Shown here: positions 41,160 to 52,400 of the stretch, piece after piece
Position numbering within the stretch: position 1 is the first letter of the stretch
Layout of the letters: the number at the start of each line of letters is the position of its first letter
NCBI GenBank assembly: GCA_963678675.1
Contig: OY783198.1
Location: forward strand, 10,116,580-10,180,579
Direction: 5' to 3'
DNA: 64,000 nt
Source: Xiphydria camelus
Lineage: Eukaryota; Arthropoda; Insecta; Hymenoptera; Xiphydriidae
Translations under genes and position numbers: made by a program
Notes under the pieces: model-generated
The model's database searches: none
What the model was told of the DNA's origin: nothing
What the model saw: the letters and a program-made list of their open reading frames with translations, nothing else

Positions 41160-42840
41160 TGAAATAAGTATCTGTCTTTGCCGCGATTGTCTAACTTCGT
41201 TTTTCAGGATGCGCGAGTTACCAAAATTTCATCACTAGAAATGAGAATCTGTTCTCCATTTAACGTGACGTCTATCATATTCACACGCTCGTTTTTGTCA
41301 GTTCGAAGGAAGTTGTACAGCTGGTTCTCGCTCGCGCGCTCTCTATATCTTTTTCTTTTCTACATTCTGATGAATTTTGCACGGCGTTGTTAACACTGAT
41401 TCAGGTAAGAAGCGACGTATTACTGATTAACGATGCACGGATATAAACTATCGCGTTCAATCTAACGACGACTTTGACAAAACAAGAACCGTACTCTCAT
41501 TACTTTTTCTTCGAATCGGTCGTTCTATTTGCCCTCAACAGAATAGTACTGCCAGGAGAACGATATAAATACCGCTATTGGAAGCAGATATTCGATAATA
41601 CTCGTAACACGCGAATAAATAACCGCGCGTGCATCACCTTCAAAATTGTTGTACATATTTCAGACGTTACACGCGAAACATTTACGAAAACCGGCCCATT
41701 TCGATTAAAAGCTGGACAGTGGATGCGAATCGTGCTGGACGCTGGACGCGTTACTCACGGACGAGTATCAACTGTTCACGTTCTCCTTTTTGCCGGACGA
41801 GTCGTAGTTAATGATTCCATATCAGAGCGACGATCCTTGGACAATGAATATTCGGCGGGAAAGTTCGATCTTCGCCGTTACACTCGATAACGAGTCGCCA
41901 ACTGCACGTATAGAGAGACGTTGAATTAAACTTAGCTATACAGAGTGTGCATTTACCAAGGGAAGGTCCATTTGTTTCCGTTATTTGTCATTTTACAAAA
42001 AGTTTTGAATAAGTTATTTGGTGTTGAGGGGGACGTATAATACAATCATATACCAGTGGTTTTTGACAACACGCGCTATCAATGAGATACGAAGGTCACC
42101 TCTATTTTTTTAACTGAAACTTGACAATTTCATTCGTATAATAATTTTAGAGCTCGTCCCGTTTGTGAGATATTGTCAAAGTACAAAGTTTAATGAACAC
42201 TGAGAAATATCTGGAAAAATGTGTAGAATTCTGCAAAATTTCTTAAAATATATGTATTTTTACAAAAATTATAAATTTTCAACAAGTGACTGAATTTCAG
42301 AATTGGTCAGAATTTTTTCAGATGTTTGAATTTATCAGAATTTATTAAAAAAGTTTTTCTGTTTGAAAGTCAGAAAAAAAGCAAAATATCTAAGTTTTTC
42401 AGAAATTTATTAGAGAAATTTTTCCATCAGGGTTGATGGACGTAGCCGTCTACGTCCTGTAAAGATGCACGAATGATCGAAAAAAAAAACGATTAAAACT
42501 GCGAGAAATAGGCGATAATAAAGAAAAATTCACAACTATCAGAGATCCCTTTCGGAAAACGGCAATATCAATAAACTGTAGTTTATTACCAAATATGTCT
42601 GCGCGAAGCTCTCGTATACTTATCTACTGATCTAACAATGCTCTCTACCAAAATATGCAATCTAGCGCCAAATCTCTCTTTTCGTTTGTCTAGATCTCTA
42701 GATTAAATTTAAATTTAAAAAACTCAAAAACGGGGCATTTCAAATTACCAATCGATTATTAATTTTACTTAAAACTAGCAGACAAATCGCTTCAATTATC
42801 CATACAAATTACGAACATTTCGAAACACATCTCCCGTCCA
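41160..42840. other. Intergenic region between PIGV and SDHAF4
   Basis: No gene is supported. The open frame at 41474-41890 has no domain or splice support. Sequence from about 42000 to 42440 is AT-rich and repetitive (TCAGAATTTNTTNAGA words). Confidence 0.45.
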
Positions 42841-42864
42841 CAAACAGAAATAAAAATCATTCCA

Positions 42865-43065
42865 CTTACGGTGAGGCCCGTGAGGCCACTGCAGTGACGA
42901 AACGCTAGTTGCACAGTTCGACGACTTTGCGCCGTCCGGAAAAGTGTCCCAAAACCTCTTCTGGAACGCTCCGTCAAAAAGGACCTACGAACGATCGAAT
43001 CTCGCTGCGTATCACGCGCATTCTACATTTATCGAGCGGAATTACAATTTCCACTTACCCGTAAC
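42865..43065 (-). other. Possible divergent transcript with two consensus donors
   Basis: The - strand has CACC|GTAAGTGG at about 42865-42868 and CGG|GTAAGTGG at about 43060. These lie upstream of, and divergent from, SDHAF4. No ATG-initiated conserved protein is visible, so a non-coding or 5' UTR exon is as likely as a gene. Confidence 0.25.
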
Positions 43066-43122
43066 CTCAAACACGCCGAATTTCCTTCGAATTTAATTAT
43101 TTCGACCGGAAGGAACGGCAAC

Positions 43123-43128
43123 ACACGT
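43123..43128. promoter_or_regulatory. CACGTG E-box 5' of SDHAF4
   Basis: CACGTG six bases before an ATG at 43133 and about 250 bp upstream of the SDHAF4 exon 1 splice donor. CACGTG boxes are common in promoters of mitochondrial genes; function here is not shown. Confidence 0.3.
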
Positions 43129-43239
43129 GACCATGCTGTTGACGAAAGCAAAAGTAATAACTGTCAATTCCGCGAAAACGATCTTAAAAACGGCAACAAT
43201 CGCCTCGTTCAACGAATCATCGTCTGCAGCGAAGATCGG

Positions 43240-43423
43240 GTGGCATCGCAATGGTTCGCGTTATTGTTTGCTTATCATCGAATTGGCAACCTAACCTCAA
43301 ACTCACGAACGCGCTTTCTCGCAGGAGCCTCGAGATCGCTTTCCACAAAGAGCGACGACGACAAAAGATCGAGCGCAAGAATGGAGGAATTCAGAAAGAA
43401 GCTGAGGGAACGCACGCCGATAG
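43240..43423 (+). CDS. SDHAF4: SDHAF4 exon 1 (5' limit uncertain)
   Basis: In-frame open region from a GTG at 43240 to the donor at 43424. It encodes the probable targeting peptide and the start of the mature protein. No in-frame ATG occurs before 43381. Confidence 0.65.
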
Positions 43424-46400
43424 GTATTTTGCGATTAGATGATATCTTGGTTAGATTAACTTAGATAATAACGACGATAATAATGCAGGATATATAGAGA
43501 GATGTTTTTATAGGTATACGAATCTCGCCGCGCACTAATTGTGGTTTGCATAAAGCTCTCCCCTATTTAAAAAATATAGATTTCCTGGCGGATAAAAAAA
43601 CTACGTAGATGTAAGCCGTTTCTAATATCTTTAATTAAAGAATATTACCATTAATGGCGTTATTTTGTATAAAACTGTAAACTCTACATATAAGATGCTA
43701 CATTCTATAAAGTTACAGGGCTTTCTTATGTGATCTTATTAATATAGAATGTAGTACCTACCTTATACGTAGAGCTTGTACTTTCATACAGAATAACGCC
43801 ACGAATACGATTTACTACAAACAATGAAATTCTTAGTAAGGTGTAGTTTCTCATAAAGCATTTTCTATAACCAATTTAAATTTTCAAGTTTTTTTACATC
43901 CTTGATGTAAAGAGCTGTTGTTTACACGGAAACAAGATTTGTTCCATACTGCGCGTTTTGATAATTTATTGTTTGTGTAATCTATTGCGCAGTTAAGCGT
44001 AGTAGTTCGCAAAGATAGTGTTTAGCGTTAGTCGTGAGTGGTAGACATTTTTTGACTAGGGTTCTCATAGAAAAGTTCAAAATCCCATACAATTCCTATG
44101 GGAATTTGATGGGCTTCTGACACAACTGGTCTGCCATGGTAAAATCTAAGAATGAATGGGAATGTATTAGATTCTATGTGTATCTGAAAAAACGAATAAA
44201 ATCTTGTAAGGTTCTAGTAGTAATTACGAATATAACAACGTATACAGGTCTTTATTTTTCCTGTGGAATTTGACTTGTTTTCACAGATGTATGTATGTAT
44301 ATAAAATTTGATAAATCCCTAAATTTTATCATTTCAGGTACACATAGAACCCAATGAATTCCTATTCGTTCTTCTCAAGCTTTTCTAGTGGATATCTGGA
44401 ATTGTTATGTCAAAAACACATTAGATTCCCATAGAAATTGCCTATAGGAATCTATGAGATCTTTTCAATAGGGTCGTTTTATTTTATGAAAACAGGAGAG
44501 AATATTTGCTACGTTATAAATGCATAACTGCACTGATTTGATAAGCATAATCCTGATGAAAATGTGATAGACAGATTTTGTTAAGAATAATAAGATGTTT
44601 TGAAAATTCAAAGGAATATGACATAAAAATTGTGACGAAAAATTATTACATATTCTATCAATTTTTTATAGTTTTCGCGGACACATTTTTCAAACAATTT
44701 TAATACAATTTGCCAATAATTATAAGAAATTAATTTGATGAAATAATGTAACTTATGTCAATTATCGATAGATTTTCATAACATCTTACATTGTTCTAGC
44801 TGACAAATAATTAATTTAACAAGCAATTATTTCTCTCGGTTAATTTCGGAATTTAATTTTACTGAAAATGTCAACATTATGGACAGTTCTTATAGAATAA
44901 AACTAGGGGGCATCCACCCCCTACTCGCTTCGCTCGCCAACTTCCGGGGGGGCTATTGCCCCCGCGCCGCTACCCAAGTTTGTAGGGGACGGCGGTCGGT
45001 CAATGGACTTATCTCGCGTCGCTTGAACGGGCATGTTCACGATTTTTTTTTGCTCATTCGTTAATACTTCTTGTGCTTATTAATAAGATGTATTTGTTTT
45101 TTTTCTGAGCACTAATTTCTTTTTTTTTTTTAATTTTTAAAGTGACTTAAATTCAAACGAAATCCTTAGTGACGTCACTAAAGCTATTGGTACTTGCGCA
45201 GTGAGGACTTGTAGTGTTGCCAAGTTGTGTTTATCAAACATTGAAAATTATTGTTTTCATGCTAGCGTTTTAAGTACAGCTGCAACTTATCGTTTATAAA
45301 TCGTTATTATACAAAGAGAATTCAAAAATTAAACACATCAGCATTTGAACAAATGTAATTTTAACCATTATTTCTACATTTGGCAACACTCAATCCACTT
45401 CGCTAGCATTACTGCCAGACTGAGTTATGTTTACATCTGACTGTGACTGAGATTTAACTTCACATTTTAAGGTTAAATGTAAATCTTACCGTCCGGCAAT
45501 TGACATTCCGGGAAATGTACGGGACTGCGAGCGCATCCACAGTCCCTGCTTGGTCTTAACACAAATCAATAATCCAAATCAATAACACTGATGTAAATTG
45601 TTGGTTAGAATACACGGCAACATCGCAAGGTTTGTAAATGGGTGAGGAATTTGTTGCCTCACTCTGATTGGTCAGTTAAAATGGCGGTGAAAGTGTGACG
45701 CTTTAAAGCGAATGCCTTTTTTAACATCTCAAAAATAATGGATAAACATTTTTTTAATGATCCATTTTTTACCTACATTACTTCAATACTCTAATCTTTC
45801 GATTCGTGTACTTTAAACATCTGTACAAAAAGTTGTGAACATGCCTATTCGATAAAACGCCGGCCAATAGCGGGTAGACGGGCCTAGCTACTCGACTGGC
45901 TTGCAACGCACCGATCGACGATCGATAGCATAGGTACCCCGATAGCAAAGTGGCACCACAGTGACTGCACCCTGCTTTCACGCGGTGCATTCGAGTGCAT
46001 GCACTGGGGTGTCCATCTGTCTGTGCACCGTGAAGCCACACTGCAGTCACGCAGTGTAAGTACGATGGTAAAAGTAGAATTTTGCAAAAAGGGGGCGATA
46101 AAGTAGGATTTCCCGCCTGCCTTATCCGCCTACTAGAGAGAGAGAGAGAGAGAGTGTCGGTTTTTTTTCTCAAACCCGACCCGGCCAGGACTCGAACCTG
46201 CGATCTTTAGAAGACTGGGAACGCTTCTCGCATTCTACCAATTGCGCCATCGACTCTTTGTGGTGGAAGTCGACTAAGTTATACATATAATATCGATACC
46301 TGAAAGCAACAGTACTGTGACTAGTGAGATAAAGCCGAAAGCCGATTTCGAGCTATGTCAAACGTAAACTAAATTTTAAATATTTTTGCCGAGATATCTC

Positions 46401-49400
46401 AGTGTTGCATTGTGTAAAGGCCGGTTTATATATATATATATCTCATTAAATTTTTAAAAATAATTTGATACTTTCTTTTTCAAAACAGTAGCGATTATGA
46501 TAATTAATTATTCATTATTTATGAAATAATTCAGTACAATTTGCACTGTTTGAAACATTATTATAATATCAATTTTGTTATTTTCTAATTTAAAAATTCT
46601 TCTATCGGGGTGTGAAATCAATTAATTGTAAACTTACAACCGCACACATCCGCAGATCAAAATTTGTAACTAGTCACAAATTGCTTTCTGGGAACAAACC
46701 TATTATTATATCAATTTTGTTATTTTCTAATTTAACACATTCGCTGCCACTTTTAGATTGATTGCATCGCGCTCAGTGCCGGTAACAGACTGAATAATGT
46801 AATGTGCACGTCAATGTGTCTCCGATCGGAGCCGGCGGCACAGGCGCGAAGTGTCGACTGGCTCCGATCGGAGCCGGCGGCAGCAAACGTGTTAAAAATG
46901 TTATGTGAAGACAATGAAGTTACCGACATTCATGGTCGGTAAATTTACGAAGTGTGCACGTCGAAAAGGCACCTTGACTGCACTGAGTGTAACTACTGTG
47001 TTTTTACGCTGTGAACCACTCAGTGTGTTCACTGTGTAGCCACGGTGCTTTTAGTTTGTGTACACCACGCGATCACGCCACGGTGAGACCACAGTGGTGC
47101 CACTACGTGGCAGCACTGCGTGCGGCTAGCGTGTAAATCCACGCTTTGCTGTCGGGGTACTGCATCCCATTGGCAGCCGACGCACACAAGCGAATTTTAG
47201 GAAATTCCTGGCCAAAATTCCAAAAACCAAAGTGAATGATTTCAGAAATTTTGACCTGCATTTGTTTTATTAGTTACCTAAGCGTCATAAACGACCCATT
47301 TTGTGATACTAATAGCACCCCGTTGAAAGATATTTTAGTACAATGTGTGTTGGCGTTTGTTTAGTGGCTGTTTGTATATACTTGGTATAATTCATTATTG
47401 AACCTGTTGCGGAGGTGAATAGGTTATGTTATAAATATTGTACCATGTATATTTTTGGTAGCTTGGTTGTTTTTGGTTTTTTAAAACCACGTACAAGAAA
47501 TAATTAAGAATTAACATTTTAAAAATGTAGAGAAAGAAAAAGTAATTTGTTTATCATAGTTGAACGACAATATTATGCTTAAATTATGTCATAAAGTGTA
47601 GTTAACCAGTTTTTGTTAAGTTTTGCTGCGATATTTTGCGATGTTGCCGTATATTTTCTTTTGAATGTAACACTAGGTTTACGGAAACACGTCAATTTGA
47701 TGCGTGAGTTATTCAGAGTGCCACATTCAATTTCGATTATCTAGTAACCTATGAGGTTTTAGACTAAATTGGTGAAATACTTTTTTGTAGATTAGGTTTC
47801 GCTGTACAAGATAGGTATAGTAGCATAAACTAAAATTTCGTAGTTATCAAGATAATTATCCGCCAAAATGACAATTTTAGAACGTCGAAACCGTCCGTAA
47901 ACCTAGTGTTAAAGTTACCGATAAAAATGAAATAAATATGAGACTCTTTGTTCCGACAAGCGATAGTCAGAATTCTGAATATCAGTCCTTATCACTGAAT
48001 ATCACCGCGATCTATATACCTCGTTAATCTAGGGTCAATCTCAACATAGTGCGGACGGATTTCTCGATTTAGAATTATTTTATTAACTATTTCTAGCGGT
48101 TATTCCATTAAAATCGACTCTTTTAAAAATTATTGGCAGGCTACTGCTAGGAAGTTCGTCGAATTATATCCTTGGTATAATATGCCTACTACTGTCCATA
48201 AAATTTTAATTCATAGTGCTGCAATAATTGCACATTCAATTTTACCTATCGGGCAGCTTGGTGAAGAAGCCCAAGAATCCCCCAATAAGGACATTAAAAA
48301 TTTAGAGACTCTTTTTCTAGGAAATTTTCAAGACAACAAAATATGCAAGATATTTGCCATAATCTTTTAGTTTCCTCTGATCCCCTAATCTCCAGTATGA
48401 GAAAACTCAATGCTAAAACGATGAAAAAATATCCACTTGAAGTGGTACAGTTTTTTGATGAACCTGATATTTCCGAAAATACTCCTGCGCTACCTGAAGA
48501 CGAAAGTCATTCTGATGATTCTGAGTAACTAGTAAAGTTTCTATATTCTCAATCTCTTACATATTTTACTATCATCATTATAGGGCCTTTTATTTGTTAT
48601 TAGATAAGGTTTCTTTAAATAAATACAGGCTAGTTTACTTAAATTATATCATTTAATGTTCATTTTTGCACAATTGTTTCTTTATATTCTTCATGTTTCT
48701 TGTAATATATGTATATATAGTATGTGGTTAAAATTTGACGTAGAATCCGAAAATAAAATAAAAATGTGATTCAATTTAAACAATTAAAATGCCACGTGAT
48801 ACCTGTTTTCTGGGCCACCCTGTATGAATTAAAATATTTTTTAATGCACAAGTAAAAAAAATCAGCGTTTTTCCAAAAAATAACTTTTATAAAATATATG
48901 AATTTTGTGCAGGACTTTTGAACCGCCCTGTATAATTTTTAGTATGGTAACATCTCAAAAATATATTTCTATTTAACATTGTTGCAATGTTTCATTATTC
49001 TTTCACCTTTTTGTTATTAAAATATCGTTTTATACATAAAAAATATTTTTGGCCAGGATTTCCCTCAAATTCGCCTGTGTGCGACGCGTGGTGGGGGGAG
49101 ATTTCGGATCGGTCGGTCGGTCGGTCGTCGATCCGAAATACCTATTTTCGTTATAAAGATACGTGTCCATTTGAGAGAAAAACTCTCGAGAGCCGCTCTC
49201 GAGAGAATTTCTCGCAGGTGGACACAGTTCCACCAGCTACTATCCGACAGCATTGATAAACTCTCAGACAGCGAACAAGTCGAGACTTGCTCGCAAGTGG
49301 ACGAAGCGATTTTCTTGGGTTGGACAACAACTGTCACAATTCGAATGGTTTTCGTATTGTGAGTTCTCGCCGCAAAAAAGGCAGGGAAGAAAGAATGGTC

Positions 49401-52400
49401 AAAAGAGGATGTGATTAAATTAATTAGTACTTATAAAGAGAATCCCATACTGTGGGATACAAAATGTGTAGAGTATCGTAATCGCGAAAAAAAAACAGGG
49501 AATATTGCAAGACTATTAGTAAAAAAGTTCTATATCCCCGAGGATTTATGAAAAACAATAAAAACTACCCCAAAAAAGCGAGATATCGAAAAAAGTATAA
49601 AGTACAAATTGTAGAGCTTAAAATTCTCTATAAAAAAGGTTCTACACAGTTTACTCCCACTCCCAATGGTTTACCCTCTAGAGCCGCGTGAACGTTAGGG
49701 GTGGAAAAAAATCATAAAAGGCTTTGCCAACCTTGGTGCGTTCGCAGAACCACTGGTGCTAGACAAAAACATATTACAGTAGACTCCCGGTTAACCGAGG
49801 TAATTTGGACCGAGGGTACCTCGGTTAAAAAAAAACTCGGATAATCCGAAGTTCTTTTAAATTGCTCGTGGATGACGAAGAAAAATCCAAAAGGTACATT
49901 ATACAGTTCTATATTTACTTACATATGTTTAAAAACTCGTGGTAGGTATGTATCGCATACACATACAAATAATATGTATGTACCTTTTATATAAATAAAA
50001 ATAAATACATAGGTATTTACGATTTTACCCTATGTATTTTATCTTACAAAGAAGTCTTTGATGGATTTTTGAGTTATTTTTTTGCCTCTCTTGGAAGCGG
50101 CGATGCTACGCCAACGTTGGAGAAACAGTAGATCATGCGGCGAGAGAGCCCTCGGTTAATCCGGAGCCTCGGTTAACCGGGAGTCTACTGTATATATCTA
50201 TGTCCAATCTGTCAAGCGGAACAATGATTAACACAAAACATACGCGCGGATTTCCTTCGTTTTTCATACTTATACATACAATTTCATTCCATACATTTCA
50301 TACAATTCATTCCATACATTTCATTCAATTCATTTCATACAATTTAAGAATTTTTTATTTTCATATTTTATAGATTTATATGCAAGGGGGATTAGGGGGC
50401 GATTAATAGTCCCGAATTGAAAGCTATCGGGAAATCAGACGTTTGACACTTTTCGCTCTCACGCAGCACACACAGCGCACTCTTCTCAAGCCAACTCTAA
50501 CTATTAAAGACTCGACCGTCGGCAAACACTGCCGAAGTCAAATTTCAAGTTATCGGCCATAGGAATCGGCACTTGCTCGAATTCTCCCGGGACATGCGGT
50601 ATACCCGCGAGTCGAAATTTTGCCCCTATTTTGATGGTCACAGCGACTTTTCAAACCTATTTTGATGTTATATGATCGTCGAGCTCCTATTTTGATGCTT
50701 TTTGAACCTATCTGTAAAATTTGCTCCTGCTTTGATGGCCAGAGACCCTTCACTGGGTAGACGCTATGGCATTTAAAATAGGGTCTCCTCGCGAGTCGAC
50801 ATTTTGCCCCTACTTTGATGGCCACAGCACCTCCACTGGGTAGAAACTATGACATTCAAAATAGGGCCTCGTCGCCAATTAAAATTTGGCTTCTATCTTG
50901 ATGGCCAGTGCCCCTTTACTGTGTCAGAGTTTCGGACTTGTTAGAATATTTTCAACATGCCGAACGGGACTTAGAAAAATTTCGGTCTCCTGCATATATC
51001 TAAGAACTTGGAAATTTATTTGTGAATAAATGGACAAAAATTGTAATTTGTTTAATTATTAAATCAATAAATTATTTAATTTTGAGTCTCCAGAGTATTT
51101 TGAGTAAGTTATAAACGATATTGTTTATTGTTTAATTATATTGTTTATTAAAAAGCACAAATTATTATAGTAAATCAAAGACAATTAATTAATGTAGGAT
51201 GAATAAACATTCATATAATTATTTATTTATTAATATTAATTTGCGTTTATGCAAGAATATTTATCAAAAGATATAATTATAAATTTAGAAAAATGTTAAG
51301 AAAAGAATACAATATTTACTTGCACTTTTCAGTTCATTATTTTTGCAAGTTGTAAACAATTTGCAACACAACAGCGAAGACCCATTCTTTTAAAGTAGTA
51401 TGGTCACTCTCCAAAGTGATCGTTGAGTGTCCGTAAAAAAAGTCATCAAAAAACTATGATTTATAATTGAAAATTCTCTTTGTGAATTATAAAATTTATG
51501 ACCATAAGAATTAGTCGATTATTTTGATTATTTTTCACTTATTATTCAAATAATGTGCCTCCTTTGACTAGTGTCTTTTTATGTGTGGCAACGCATATTA
51601 TCAATGGGCTCGTGGCCCAGTAGAGAAAACCACGATACACTCAAACGTTTGAGTGTGACGTGGGGAAAACGAGATCTGAAATGCACGCTTGTGTGAACCC
51701 ACTCCACTGACGTGACGCTGCCGCACCTACTCGACGCGCTATTTCCGAACACCGAGAAACAGAAATTAGTTATAACTAAAGTATCAAACGGTCAATAATT
51801 TTCATCAATGGCTGTAAATTTTTGTTTTTTTTCCCCGTTTTTTGGTATGTTTTTTATATTTTAATCTTGGATTTTACATGCAAACACCCAAAGAAATGTG
51901 TCTTGCCCATAAGACTCTGGGTTATTTTCTACTCGGTAATTAATTTTTATCAGACATACTAAACGGTCAATCTACTCCAAATTGCACCAGGAGGTTTCTA
52001 TTGATATTAGCTTGCATACATAATTATTTCATATTTAAATCTTGGAAATCGATTCATGACCATACTACTTTAATATAAATATCACAGGCTGAATAGAAGA
52101 AACGTCCACCTTAGTTTCAGTATTCTCTCCCCCAGCGCTTCAGTCGCTCTCTTCTGTCATCCCCTCCAACCAAACGCACGGAGCGAATAATAAGTGTGAA
52201 CGGCGCAGACATAGATATATTATTATTATTATCTCTTACTGTATGGCCTCTCGGCCTTTTACACTATTAATCGCCCCCTAATCCCCCTTGCATATAAATC
52301 TATAAAATATGAAAATAGAAAATTCTTAAATTGTACTTATGAAAAACTAAGGAAATCCGCGCGTATGATTTGTGTTAATCATTGTTCCGCTTGACAGGTT

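Larger units (their letters stand above)
45932..47162. repeat. Region bounded by inverted GTACCCCGAYAGCAAAG ends
   Basis: GTACCCCGATAGCAAAG at about 45935 mirrors CTTTGCTGTCGGGGTAC at about 47143-47159. Both flanks are dense in CACTGTG/CCACAGTG words. It may be one element, into which the tRNA-like locus and a TTAA MITE lie nested. No target duplication was defined. Confidence 0.45.

Noticed and set aside
41474..41890. 138-codon + strand frame upstream of PIGV
   Set aside because: No domain, no splice sites, no start context, and composition not protein-like.
50550..50825. - strand frame with repeated IKIGA-like motifs
   Set aside because: Derived from the ~110 bp tandem repeat, not a repeat protein.
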